From: Varanus komodoensis | Lineage: Eukaryota; Chordata; Lepidosauria; Squamata; Varanidae | Length of the DNA stretch: 64,000 bases | Assembly: GCF_004798865.1 (NCBI RefSeq) | Contig: NW_025336480.1 | Span: 20,278,604-20,342,603 of the forward strand | Direction of reading: 5' to 3' | Shown: piece after piece, positions 49,331 through 61,744 of the stretch | Position numbering within the stretch: position 1 is the stretch's first letter | Layout: each line of letters starts with the position of its first letter | Made by a program: the position numbers and the translations under genes | The notes under the pieces: model-generated | Seen by the model: the letters and a program-made list of their open reading frames with translations, nothing else | Database searches by the model: none | What the model was told of the DNA's origin: nothing

Positions 49331-51180
49331 CTACTGCCTCGGTTGATATGCTTGCCTGTAGGATGGACGATTCCAGGACCACTCCCATCTGGCGTGGGAC
49401 TGTATCTCCATCCTGCGTGCCGTCATCCTCGATTCATGCAGCTTCTTGAGCTTACGGTCGGTGCGAGAATGGAAAAGCCCAGATCCATCGAAAGGCATTT
49501 CCTCTATCCAGCACTTGGTTTCTTCCGGAAAATTGCAATTCCGAAGCCATGCATGCCTTCGGAGAGAAACGGCACCAACCAAGGCCCGTGAGTCAGTATC
49601 CATGTGGTGCCTCGCCGTGGATAACTGCTGCACCACGACCTGCATGGCTTCCTTGATCAGGACCTTCGCGAGGTCACCCTGGTGGTCTGGGAGGGTGGAG
49701 GCGATGTTGTGCTGGCGCTGCATAATGAAGTATTGATACCTCGCCAACGTCACCTCGTAATTTGATATGTGGAGCCCCAGGCCTGAAGCAGCGTAGGCTC
49801 GCCTAACCAGGGAGTCTATTTTTCGGCCCTCCTTGTCCCTCGGTGCTGTGTGCCCTCTTGCCTCTCTGCCCTGTGAGGATTCGATGACTGCAGAGTTCGG
49901 TTTGGGATGTCGGAGGAGGAAGGGGATGTCCTCCTCCTGAACCCTGTACATCGACTCATATCTCCTGGACGTCTGTTGAGGATGTGATGGCAGATCCCAG
50001 GGCTGCGTCATCGCCTGCCGCAAGGTGGTTATGAGCGGCAGGACGATAGATGTTGACTGCTCCCCGCGGACAACATCATAGAACTTGTCCATCGTCGGTC
50101 CTGGGTGCTGGGCAGCGTCGATGTCCAGGGACTGGACAAGTCTGGACATCAGCTCCGCGAAGGAGACATGGGACTCATCAGGCAACGCAGGACCCTGGAA
50201 TGTCACAGTGACGTCCGGGGAGGTTGAGTCGGCCAAATCGGCACCGAAGTAGGGTGGGGCCGAGGATGACAACTCCGCCAGGGAGAAGGAGCGGCTGCTT
50301 CTATCCTGTGGGGATCGAGGTGACGCCCGCCTCGGATCCGATAAGTGCAGTTGATCACGGGATGGAGGAGAGGATCGTGCCCTGGGAGCAGGGTAGTACC
50401 CTATGGAGAGCGGATCACCCCAAGTATGGTAGTAGGGGCGGTGCCAGCTCTCTAGGCATTGTTCCACAGAGCGGCTCCTCCGGCTCCCCAGTGGGGACAG
50501 TCCAACGTCCGCTACCATAGTGACCATGGGCATGGGTGTCGGTGACCTCGCCCTAGGAGGGGAGTCTTGGATTTCCCCATCGGATATCGAACCCCGTAGA
50601 GTTGGAAGGGGAGCAGGCAGGAGGTCAACCGCACGGTGGGGAGACCCTTGAGGGGTAACCCACATAGCCTCCTGGAGGACCGGTTCGGGCGAAGTGGGTA
50701 CCGTAGGCGCCACCGGTACCGAGGGGCCCATTGGTTCCGAGTCCCAATGTCGGGGACGGTCCGGACGGTCTGAATTCCTGGGTTGAGAGGCTTGGAGACT
50801 TTCTCCCTCCTGGCCTTTTTATGGCCTGTCGACTTCTTGGATTCGGCATGCTTCCGCTTCTCGTGCTTCTTTTTAGGTGAAGCAGAGGGAGCCACCGAAG
50901 CAGACGCACCTTCATCCGAAGGCCTTGAGGGTGGGGCCACAGAAGCGGAGCCAGGTTTTGGGACGGCAATAAGCGGGTCCGATTGCATTAGGGCCCTATC
51001 CCAAAGGAGTCTCCGGAGGCGGTTTTCGCAGTTCTTCCTGGCCTGCTCGGAGAAGGCCAGGCAATGCGCACATTTATCCGTCCTATGCCCCTCTCCTCTC
51101 TTATCCGTCCTATGCCCCTCAGTTGGTGCCATTTTTGACCCGCAGTCAGCGCATTTGAGGAAAGCTGCTCGCTGCGCCAT
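49331..51180 (-). mobile_element. DIRS part: gag-like region
   Basis: The start near MAQRAAFLKCADCGSKMAPT lies about 265 bases after the TATAAA of the right terminus. A CxxC...CxxC zinc-ribbon-like N-terminus is followed by a Ser/Pro/Lys-rich linker. A helical core includes FLLRHPKPNSAVIESS, YAASGLGLHISNYEV, RRHAWLR and MPFDGSGLF. These core motifs recur in vertebrate DIRS ORF1 proteins and probably form the particle or nucleic-acid-binding protein. Fossil, not continuous throughout. Confidence 0.85.
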
Positions 51181-51407
51181 CGCAGAAGAAGAAAAGAGAG
51201 AGACAGTGCAGAAGGTAAGTATACATTTTTGTTTTTTTTGTTTTTGTTTTTTAGATAGATATATCGAAAGAAGAAATAACGAGAAAAAACTACGTGGAAC
51301 AATGAACTGGGAGCAAGGAGAAGAAAAACTGGGAAAAGAAGGACAATCGAGAGCAAGGTAACAGTCAAAGTGAAAGTCGAAAGCGGCATGAGGCACAGCG
51401 AACGGCG

Positions 51408-51575
51408 GTCGCAAAGACTGAACAAAATGGCGGACACTCCGCTCTTTATAGGCCACAGGGGGAAGGGGGAGCGGAGCTTCCCGCCAAAAACCATTAGCTG
51501 TCAATCTTCCGGCCACAGGCGCTGTGCAGGCGCAGTACCCCATATGTGTGATGCACAGAGGCCACGACGAAGAAC
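51408..51575. repeat. right inverted terminal repeat of the DIRS element
   Basis: Inverted partner of the left terminus. On the minus strand it carries TATAAA at 51450-51445, pointing into the gag-like part. DIRS elements are known to use their terminal repeat as promoter, so this is the likely transcription start region. It ends GGCCACGACGAAGAAC. Confidence 0.92.
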
Positions 51576-54086
51576 ATTAGGTTCTGCATCTTGAAAGTCA
51601 CAGAACTTCCTATTTGATACAAGAGCATGAACACGGATGTACACAAGGCCCAATTTATCAAAGGACAAAACAAGTACAACCCACAATATTTATGCTTAAA
51701 GATATTTAGCTTCTAGCTGTTATGGCTGTGAGAGAAAAACAGTAGGCTTGTGACTTCACTTATTCTTCCCAGTGTTAAAAACACACACAGAAATCCCCCT
51801 CCCTTCTGACAGGCATCAGTACATTCTGCCCTGTGAACATGATGAAGGGGCAGAAATGCAAGAAAGATGGTCTTAACGCTACACAACTGCAGGTGGAAAG
51901 AACTACTGGGAGCTGACAAAAAGAGATGAAGGAAGCTTAGGCGAGACGTGAGACAAGGGGAAGATCAGGCAGAAGTCTAGGTGAGACAGGAAAAGGTCTA
52001 AAAGAAATGTTAGAGGTCTCCACGGGTTATTCAAAAGGCAGGCTCTAGAGCTGGGATGGCGCTGCAGGCATTAACTGAGATCAGTAGGACTGGACTTTGT
52101 ACAAGACTTTGGATGCAACCTGCCTTTTCTGAATTAAATAGTTCTGGCAGACTGCTACCTTCATGGCCACTGAATATGACCATATTTTAAGTCACAAACT
52201 TTAAGTGATTTTGTGAGTGCCTTACAACCCCCAAGATGGTGCTAGCAGAGATGTTAGAAGTGTGCAGCTGTGGAAGAACATCAGCAAAAGATGTGCAGGC
52301 AGGTGAGAAGTATAAACAGGAAAAACAAATACTACAACCCATGGTGGTTTTTGAGTGTGAGGGATTAAGCAGAACATAGCATCCTGCCTGTTCCCACTTT
52401 CAATTATCAATCCATGAGTGCTCCCCGCCCCCAGCACTTTTCCTGAATTGTTTCATGACACGTGAGTCAGGAAACTCTGGGTTCTTTAGGGGTCATATGT
52501 TCTAGAATTAATTCAAGTTTTGTTGTTGGATAACTTCTGTCTCAGGGTTCACACATCATGAAACAACTCAGGAATGGAATGTTCCTGGGTTGCTAATTCA
52601 AAGCAGAAGCAGTGACCAGGAAAGATGGAGTTTGCTTGCTTATACCTGTGTACCCCTATTAGTTTCTGCATTAAACAATCAGTTGTGGCATGCAATACAG
52701 GTCATTCAATCTCCCGTATAGAGGCTACTTATGGGGCTCTTTATTGGCATCTGTGTGGTGCAAATAGCAATATTTTTGTTAGGTGGGCAAGTAAACAAAA
52801 GCAGGAATACTCCACTAGATTTGCTTCTTACATACTCTAACACTACAGTATTTATGTACTGTGCATGCAAAAGTACAGAGGAAGTTGGGGATGTTAATTA
52901 AACATGTTCTTACTATTTCCACTATCAGTACTACTGTTGCTCCTGCTATGAATATGGAATCAGACAATTGCATGTATCATCCAAATAGAGTCTTTCAGTG
53001 CATATTAGAATCCAGAAAGTGTGTCTTATCCCTTCTGCATCAGCACTTGGTGGAAACTACAACAAACAATTCTTGCCCTTCCTTTGGGAACAAGACCTTT
53101 TACATTCATAGAATGAAAGCTGATTTTGAGCCATCCTAACTGAGAGAAGTCAGCCTGAATGACAAAACTTGCTCTTCTGCGCTTGGAAAATTTATAAAGG
53201 AGAGCAAGCCAGATTTATTTGGTAAACAGGAATTGGCTGCCAGGACAAGAGTAAAAAACAAAGAAAACAAAACACAAACTTGGGAGTAAAACTGGGTAGC
53301 TGTTCTAGCGGATCTCTCTGGAAAACTTCAGTTTGCAAGCCAAAATCCTGATTAATTTTTGGTCACAGTTGCAAAACAAGGATACCTTCTGCTATCAGTT
53401 GCTGTTGGGAGCTGAACTATTAAAACAGAAGGCAGATTATTAAACTTACTGAGTGCTTCTCTCTATTTCTAGCAGGAGATGCAATAGGAATCACTGCTTG
53501 CTAGTTACAGGCCTTGACTGTGGCACTTTGAAAGGTAACAGAGAAAGAAAAAAAGCCTGAATACAACAAGAACCAGTGAATCCACAATGTTTACAAGCTT
53601 GCAGCTCTTTGCTGCAACTCTTACATTTGAAAAAGCACTGTGTTCCTGCCCACTTGCGCTGACACACACACAAAGGCTTAACAACAGCCATGATTCACGG
53701 TCGGCTCCAGTCATGCTCACAAGTGATGTGGCACATTCTCGGTGCCTCCAGTACTTGCGTAATCGAGCTTCATTTGCTCTGCCCCCAGCCTGCGTGGAGT
53801 GCCAAAAAACAGCACTGTCATCCGCCCACAACTCCTCCTCCTACCTACCTGACGGATGATGCGCACAACACGACTCAGAATGAATAAGGGGAAAAATTAA
53901 GGATGACAAAAAAGGTGCATTTAGTGATCAGAAAGCGCTTTCTGACCTATCCTCTCAACTGAAAGGGGAGCAAAAAAGAAGAGAGAGCCTTTTAAGCTTT
54001 TTTGCAAAGGCTCTGTGATACACACTGATAGTATCACAGAAGAGAGTTATTCATTCTGAATTAATTATGACTGTATGCATAACACA

Positions 54087-54156
54087 GCACAATCCTGTGC
54101 ATATTTACTTAGAATTAAATTCTACTGAATCCTACTTCTAGGTAGGATTGCAGTCT
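54087..54156 (+). repeat. short palindromic dispersed repeat ('AGGATTGCAGCC' family)
   Basis: Begins CACAATCCTGTGCATATTTA and ends TAGGTAGGATTGCAGTC. The two ends are inverted complements (CAATCCT / AGGATTG), showing the palindromic plan of the family most clearly. Confidence 0.8.
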
Positions 54157-56163
54157 TCATCTTACAACCCTGTGATTTGTGGCAAGCAAGGGATAAATAC
54201 AGGGATTTTCAATAGGACCTTTTAGAGTAATCTAATCCCAGAGGAAGGACCACTTACGCATCTAAGAGAATCCTAAGGCCACCCCTACCTCCTCTTAGAG
54301 CCTCCCATGATGTCAGTTCCACACATATCCCATACCATGTGTTTCACTTCCCAACAGGGCTTGGAGTAAACCCTTTAGCATGAGACCCATTATCTGGCGC
54401 TTTTAAATGGCAAAGGTTGGATGAAGAACTGAGAGTTGGATGTGTATCTCTTGTTGCTTTTTACTCCTTCCCCAAATATTCTCCTGCTCTTACAATCCAG
54501 TCTTCCAGAATCCCCTATAATCCTCTAGGACAGAGGGTGGTGACCTCTCATTTCCTTCCAGGTGGGGACCTGGCAAGCAGCATGAATCTGCTTTTCAGGA
54601 GGAGCTCCTTCACAAATTGGTAATTCCCCACCCAGAGTCCACAGAAGATTCCCAGAAAGTGTAGAAGAATTGGAGACAGACGAACAACACTTCACTTCTC
54701 CAGACTTTGCATCAACTGCAAAAATGACAATCTTTGTGAAGTGTCAGTACAAACCTCTGGCCCTTTGGCACTTGCTCACTTCTAACAACCTTTGGCATTG
54801 GCCATTGCTACTGTTAATAAGCTAAGGGTGTTACCTCCACAGGTATAAAGGTGCAGGTTGGGTAAATAGTGGCACAAATCCGTAAATCACCAGCCCTTAC
54901 TCTTACCACAGGTTAGTTATACAGTGACAATACGCACATTAGCTACAGGATCCAGAGAGCAGACAGATGTGCTTCCTGCACTGATGATCTGAACACGGTT
55001 TTGAGCAGGGTCAGAACTGACTCCTAGAGCATCCAGCTCCATGTTTTAGGTACAAAGTGCCTCATGGTCTTTCATCCAGCCATGTAGGTGTAATATGAAT
55101 AAGAAGTGTGTGGCAAACAAATTCAACCTCATGGGACACAGCTGTTTATGTTCCTACTCAGACACTATTAGATGAGTATGACAAGTATGATAAAATGTAT
55201 GGACTGAAGCATCCTAAATATGCACTGTGGGCAAGGTTTTATCTGCATTGTGCAACTGTACAATTCAAGTACAGGATATGATACTGCATCCCAAGAATTT
55301 CAGCTTTTATTATGTTCAACACACAAGTTTCTAGCTCTCAAGGAAAGGAAGGCAGGCTTGAGAGTATTTCTGTGTGCCTGATGAAATCCAAGCAGGGTTG
55401 GCAGGGATTAGGTGGGCAGAAGAAATATCCTGTAAGAAGTCTTTGTTCCATTCCAGGCCAGCAAGATGAGAAGATAAATGTGTGTAAATTTGCTTTGTTC
55501 GAACATTTATACAGGAGATCCTTGCTGCAGTTTTTATTTTTTCTGTGCAACATGTGCATTGCCTGGCCCTAGACTGTTGAGGACTGGAAGCACTTAAAGA
55601 GTATATCCTGTTCCTAAATAGAAGTTCCATCAGTATGTTCCAGTTTTGTTCAGATTCAACAATGCACCATTTCTTGTGCTTTTGCCGGATGTTAAATGGT
55701 CCTCTCTTTGAATATTGGAAGCTTACTGTCATTCCGACCCTTCCCCACAGTCTTATTTAAGAAACTTGGCCACCACCTTCTGTCTTACCTCATATGACAT
55801 GCATTCCAAACATGTTGCTGCAATATATGTAGTACATTTGTCAATTCTGTTATGTCAAAAGGCCTAAACTAGCAATTTGTGCATGATGGCTTAGCCCCCA
55901 CCTCACAAATGCATTTCTTTAGATTGGCAGTAGCATCTATAAACTGAGCAACCTTTGTTGGCCTTTGCACTGAAACTAGATGGATATCGGCATTAACGTC
56001 CTTCATGACATGCAGTTTTCAAACAAAGCAATAACTCCAAGCCACTGGACTGTAGCTTTATGTTTCTGTAATAAAAAGGAAGCTAGCGTTTTTTGAAGGA
56101 AGAGTTTTCCTTTTGTCCTCCTCTTGACACTTCCTGAAGTAGAAAGAGCAGCTCAAATTTCCC

Positions 56164-56243
56164 AAACCAGGAGCCTTCCAGATGTGTTAGACTACAACTC
56201 CCATCATTTCCAGCTCTCTGGGGCACCCAATTGGGAAAGCCTG
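56164..56243 (+). repeat. 'CCTTCCCCAACCTGGTGCCCT' palindromic repeat, partial
   Basis: CCTTCCAGATGTGTTAGACT and ACTACAACTCCCATCATTTC give the first arm. The second arm is reduced to AATTGGGAAAGCCTGG. Confidence 0.75.
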
Positions 56244-58764
56244 GGAGAGTGGAACCGAAACACTTAGAAAGAAGGGGCAGAACAGACCTTTAGGCCAAGA
56301 GCTGGATCACAAATCATAGAGACTCTGAGAAGTTTTGCAAATGACAATAGTACTGCTTGTTTATTTCTGTATTCTCACTCCAGGGACAAATGCCTCCCAT
56401 CCCCAACATTATAGATGACTGTTATCCTGCAAGCTCCTGCCTCCATTAGATTCTGAAATGAGATGTTGGTAAACTGAATATAACAGTTTCTTATGAGTGT
56501 TTAATCTTATAATGCATGGAACAGCTACAACTGAAACATGATCAGCTATAACGTTAGTTGGACAGTAGTTGAGGAAGGAATGAAGGAAGGCAGGGTGCAC
56601 TGTGTGTTCACAGTACTGCAAAGTAACAGTGTTGATACATCTGCACTATAAAATAAATCCTTCCAAGCTCAACCTCACTTTTTTAATTCGGCGTGATGCA
56701 AGGGATAGCCATCACTTCTCACAAGCATAAAAGAGGAGAATATGTTTTATCTGGGGGAGACTAAAAACTAGATACTCTCCAGGATGAGCAGAGACAACTA
56801 GAGAGTATGAAACGAAAGTAAACAGAGTGGAATCCAACCACAGAAAACCAGGAACTACCAGCTCAAGTACAATGTTAAGTTGTACAGTAACGAGGCAGCA
56901 AAGTAGATGCCGCATATACATCAATTGCAGTGCAAGTACCTTCTGGCCTAGTACCAGGCCCAGGGTACCTTGCTCACCAAAACTTTTGTCCCGACCTATG
57001 TGGATCTCAGCTCAAACCAAAGAGCCTTTTTGGAACTGGCTGGGGCCAAGAGAGCGGAGCAGAGGGGGAAGTGAGAGCTGAGCAGACAGCCTCTGCCTTG
57101 CACGTCAATCAAGTGGGTAGTCTGTTCTCCAGATTAACTTCATTGTAATAAGGAGGGCAATGAAGGCTTCCCAACACTTGGCCAGCCTTCAACAGGTCAA
57201 GTGCAAACAGCTCCTTGCGCAGCAGCAGCTGAGGCAGCAGCTTTGGATCACTTCCTCTTTAGGGCTGATATTCAAAGTGGCAGCAGGGAAGTCCCAGTGA
57301 ACACCACAATCCCCAAAATGTATTTTTGCCTGATTTCAAGGGGGGAAGTTTCCAGATTCTTGCTTAGAATCACAGGCTTGCAAGGTCATGTGTTCATTCT
57401 CAGGCGAAAAAGTGCAGAGACCCGAATAGTCTGAAGACACCAAAAGGAAAATCCCAATTAATCCAGCTCAATGGTTTTGAGGTGTTATTCTGGGATGGGC
57501 AGCCTTACTGAACAGAGAGCTGCAAGGAAACCACTGCAGAATCCAAAAACTGACGGAGCTGATTCAGAAGGTCACATGAGCTCTTTGATGGTAAGACAGC
57601 CTGCTGCCCAAATGGCTGAACTCTCCTTTGGTAGAGCTGGTTGAGAAGATGCTGGGTGGCCACCTTTCAGAGATGTCGTGGCGATGCATGTGCTGCATTG
57701 GTGGAGGGCTGAACTAGATGACCAACACATAAAAATGTAATATAAGCAGGCGGACGGGCGGGCGGGCGAGTGATGTACCTTTCCTGTGACTATGCTGGAT
57801 GTGAGGGGCTGGATAAATCATAAATGAATAGCTCCCCTGATTCACATTTGCTGACAGGAAAGGGTTTTAGCTGACTGGCTATGCACATAGAGTTTTCAAG
57901 ATAATGCAAGGTCCTGTCATGCAGTTTCGTATCTCTGTCATGGCTGCAAGACAGGATTTTCTAAATGCACATTTTCTGTTTCATAAGATATGCTGAGATC
58001 TGAAAATTCTGCTTTACCTAAACAAACAAACAAGCAAACAAACCAACAACAAACTGCCATAATGTCAGTTTTCCGGTACAACAACTGCTCCTGTTCCTAG
58101 TTACATGATTCAGTGCACAGGTCAGGCAGCTTTGTTAAAGAGCAAGGAGACAGTATAATCTCAATGCTAGTTGTGTCGCAGACCTTCTGTGACTAGCCAT
58201 TAAGAGAAATTACACATGGTGGCAACTTTGTGATGCACATTATAATACAAAAAAGGACTAAACTCCATTTTAAAGCAACAGACCAAGCTCAACTAGAGGT
58301 CAACAGGCGAGATTACTGTTTGCGGTCTTGCTAACTTTCTGATAGTGAAATAAGTGACACTTCAAATAAGGAGGCATGTTATGGCACAGTGAAAGGGATG
58401 AGAGCAACACTGGTTCAAGACATTTTACTTCCTGTGCTGCAGCAGGAAGCACATGTGAGCATCCAAGGTAGAGCACCCCAGGCTGCAAATCCCACAACCA
58501 CACAGGTACAACAGCAGAAATCCATCCTGTATCATGATCCTGGCTCACCCAAGTAGTTGAAGGTATTAGCATGAAATGGGCCACCAAAAATAATCACAGT
58601 TGCTTGAGATGGAGAACTGAAGAACATTTGAAACCGTCAGACCTATTTATCCCCTTCCCCATAAATCTCTTTTAATAAGGCAGCCTCATGCTCATCCAAA
58701 ATACGCTTCCGTGTTAAGTTGTTGAAATTAATTTATGATATGAACATAAACATTCAGGGAAAGT

Positions 58765-58950
58765 GTGGTGGTGGCAGAGAAAATTTGTGACCAGGGAAAC
58801 CTGGACTCAAATACATTCTCACTCATGTAGCTTACTAGTTTGCCTCCAGCCGCTCTGCTGCTCAGCCTCAAGTATCTCAAGGGTTGTTACAAGGATAGCA
58901 GCAACAGCACAGCTATCTCAAACTCTTTGGAGGCAGGGTGGGGCAGAAGT
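58765..58950 (+). repeat. decayed SINE-like fragment
   Basis: GTGGTGGTGGCAGAGAAAAT, GAAACCTGGACTCAAATAC (B-box-like) and CTCAAGGGTTGTTACAAGGA occur in the order of the tRNA-derived SINEs elsewhere in the window. Strongly diverged. Confidence 0.5.
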
Positions 58951-59950
58951 GTGGTACAGTAACAAAAAATAGTATTGTATGGTTGAATTCTCCTTTGTGG
59001 TCTCTTCCACAATGGCAATAGTCAGAAATAATATGGGAAAGGCCTCGATGCGTATTTTCCTTGTCACCTGTAGGAACAAAGTCCATTTTTCCCGTGCAAG
59101 TTCTCTGTTCATTAGTATAAAAAGCTTGTGTATATTGCAAGAAGAACAGTAGCAGCTGAGGCTGTTGCTGAACCTCCCATGCCCAGCCCCACCACCTCAG
59201 AATCCATCTGTCAATGCATTGACGGACACTTTCATAAATTAGTCCTAATTAGCCAGCTCATTCGTTAAAAATTTGCAAGTGATTCTCCCCACCCCCAAAG
59301 TTTACTGTTCACAAAATGGCTTACATCGCTAGAAGATTAGATCACAACCCACTTGTGAACAAACTGATGTAAAAGGGTTATATTTAACTTGCTAAATAAA
59401 GCCAACATGTCCTTAATATAGAATGCAACTTCACTGAAATCTTGAATGAGAACTAAGAGGTACTTACTGAAATCTATAGATACAGAAGCACTGTCCAATG
59501 CTGGCACTTTAAAAACAGACAATATTTAACCAGCATCCATATTCATAATATTTTGTATGCCTCTTAGGTGACACATGAGTATTGGTCAGAAAGAGTGATG
59601 GTCAGAAACAGTGCCTATCCTAATTTTTATTGCTAGGGAACATAATTCAATGGGGTTTTATTTAGAGAAGGACAGGTGGACAGCAGAAGCAGTTAGCTTC
59701 TAAATGTATAAAAATCAATTTTGCTAGTTTATTTCTTTGTCATGCAGTTACACACTGACTGACAAGACACAGACTACAGTACAGATAAGATAAAAACTAG
59801 CAAAATACTAGTAACATTCAATATGACCAAAAAGGGTATTAAACATTCAGGAAAGTTTGTTAGTTACAATTGGGATAAACTCGCTATTTCAAGATACAGA
59901 ATTTGACTAAGTGCACCCCCTCATAAACCACAGTAGCCTTGTCCAAACAC

Positions 59951-60057
59951 CTAGTGCCCTCCAGACGTTTTTGACCACAACTCTCAGTGTGCCGGACAAC
60001 TGGCCATGCTGGCTAATAGAGACTGTAGTTGAAAACATCCCAAGGTTGGGGGACTCT
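59951..60057 (+). repeat. 'CCTTCCCCAACCTGGTGCCCT' palindromic repeat
   Basis: TAGTGCCCTCCAGACGTTTT, ACTGGCCATGCTGGCTAAT and GAAAACATCCCAAGGTTGGG give both arms and the centre. Inverted ends are visible. Confidence 0.85.
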
Positions 60058-60182
60058 GGCCAAGAGTCGACGTGGCTTTTTGGCTTAATGTGGGGGGTAC
60101 ATAATCGCAGGCCTAGAAGCCAAATCTCCTGGGGCAATCTGGCCTTCCAGGGTTCCCAGATGGCTGCATCCCCTTCCTCTTT

Positions 60183-60375
60183 ATGTTGCTATGTGCTGTC
60201 AAGTTGTCTCTGACTTATAGCGACCCCATGAACGAAGCCTGCCCAAATGTCCTATCCATGACAGCGCCATTCAGCTCTTCCAAATTCGAGGCTTTATGGA
60301 CTCCGTCCCTCTCATGTTTGGTCTTCCCCTCCATCTTCTGCTTCCCTTCCTCTAGCTCCACCCACCCCTCCCCAA
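60183..60375 (-). repeat. 3'-end fragment of BovB/RTE-type LINE (or SINE sharing its tail)
   Basis: Plus strand has GTGCTGTCAAGTTGTCTCTG, CTTATAGCGACCCCATGAAC and CCAAATGTCCTATCCATGAC, the inverted 3' end of the same LINE as at 62062. The boundary on the right is uncertain because the following sequence is C-rich and diverged. Confidence 0.75.
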
Positions 60376-61744
60376 CACACACACTTTCCCCAACTATTGA
60401 TCCATCAGTCATTTTCCAGATTTTGTGCAGTTTTCCCCATTTGAACACACTGAAATGCCTCTCCTACTGCTTGGTTGGTGACAGGTAAGAGCTCTGAGCT
60501 ACATTACGCAGGTATTTTTTACTCCTTCCCCTTTACTTTGGCACTGCCCTCCATTGCATTTAGCACTAGAACATGGCTCCAGAAGCTTTTCCAAAATGGA
60601 GTTTGGTGCTCAGGCTGACATGCCTGACATGCAGCTATATTAGGACACGGATGAAGCAAGCAGAGAAGACACGAAGGAAACACAGCACAAGCCAGTATAC
60701 ATCTTGGATGCTACTCTGCAACAGTCATGGCAGGGGAGAAAGCAGGACTGACTTCTCTGCATCCTCCTCACAATCTTATTCAGAGGTTTGGAGGGCTTTG
60801 TGGGGATGTTTCCTAACTGATAAGATTATCTGCCCTTTTAAGCATTCTTTTTGCACTGTCACTGAGTAACTGCAGTATTTCAAACTTTTGGAAGGGTGCA
60901 TACTGGAAAAGTGGTCTATCAATGCTTTAAATACAAATAAGTACATGGCCAGTGCCAGCATTTGGTAATTAGGCAGCTAGCAAAGGGGTCCATTCATCCT
61001 GGAATTTCCACACAAGCCGTGTCCTACAAAGATTTTCCAAATCTGCCTTTCTCAGTTCTTGGAGGACAAATAAAGGTCACAGAGGTGGGACACAGCACAT
61101 GAAAAGGGCGAGTTCGTAGATAAGATGAAACTGTACAGTTCTGTTGCCTAAGCAACCTCCAAAACATCTACAACTGGTCCACATGGAGGACATGACATAG
61201 ACAAAACAGACAATGAGTCAGCAACTTGACTAGCAACAGCTAAGCGTTTTTGTCCACAACATGAAATATTGTTCAATGCTATGATGGTAAGACTATGCCT
61301 TGATCATTCTATTATCTGCCAGAAAGCACAATTCAAGAAGGCTGGTGACATTTCATACTTTGTAGGTGTGTATCTGTGTATGAAATATGCAGTGTGAAAG
61401 TAGCCAGGCCAGCATTTTTGAATTGCCCAGAATGCCACGTCTGGCAGTCAGACAGGCATCCATGTACATTTCTGCAAGGCGATGGCTGATGTGGCACGGC
61501 AGTGCAGGGGCTGTGGCTTATTGGCTACAGGAGTAAGCTTAGGCAAGCCTTGTGCCCGAATGCTTCCCAGTCTTCCTTTGGTGCAACTCCAAAGGGATTA
61601 GAAGAATTTGCTTCTATTTTTGATTAACTTCAGTTTAGGGTTACAGTTGCATCCAAACCCTAAGCTGTGGGTTATCTTAATGTGGTTATTGTGACATCAG
61701 GTTTCACGACCCAACTTCTGAAGTGGACTTATTTCAGTAAACCA
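60376..61744. other. intergenic DNA, no gene recognised
   Basis: No coding frame with recognisable features and no clear repeat family. Confidence 0.5.

Larger units (their letters stand above)
45613..51575 (-). mobile_element. DIRS-type tyrosine-recombinase retrotransposon, nearly full length
   Basis: Length is about 5.96 kb, within the usual size of DIRS elements. It has inverted terminal repeats, an internal complementary region next to the left terminus, and on the minus strand, in order, a gag-like part, reverse transcriptase with RNase H, and a tyrosine recombinase. No LTRs, protease or DDE integrase are seen, which separates it from retroviruses and Gypsy/Copia elements. The termini are about 90 percent alike, and the internal region matches the left end with only a few differences. 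CpG is far denser than in the flanks. Together these suggest a fairly young copy. As a fossil it is broken, with roughly two to four breaks over the gag and RT parts; the recombinase part looks open. It sits beside a BovB 3' fragment. Confidence 0.93.
51576..60182. other. intergenic DNA, no gene recognised
   Basis: No coding frame with recognisable protein features. Contains the palindromic repeats listed separately, a possible decayed SINE at about 58765-58950, a CR1-like 3'-end phrase (GGGCTGAACTAGATGACC) near 57705-57725, a GGGC run near 57745-57770 and an AAAC-rich run near 58018-58052. Confidence 0.5.

Noticed and set aside
50783-51361. 192-codon plus-strand frame in the DIRS element
   Set aside because: Antisense shadow of the gag-like part.
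45613-51575. Endogenous retrovirus or Gypsy-type LTR element
   Set aside because: Termini are inverted rather than direct, a tyrosine recombinase replaces the DDE integrase, and no protease, envelope or primer-binding site is seen.
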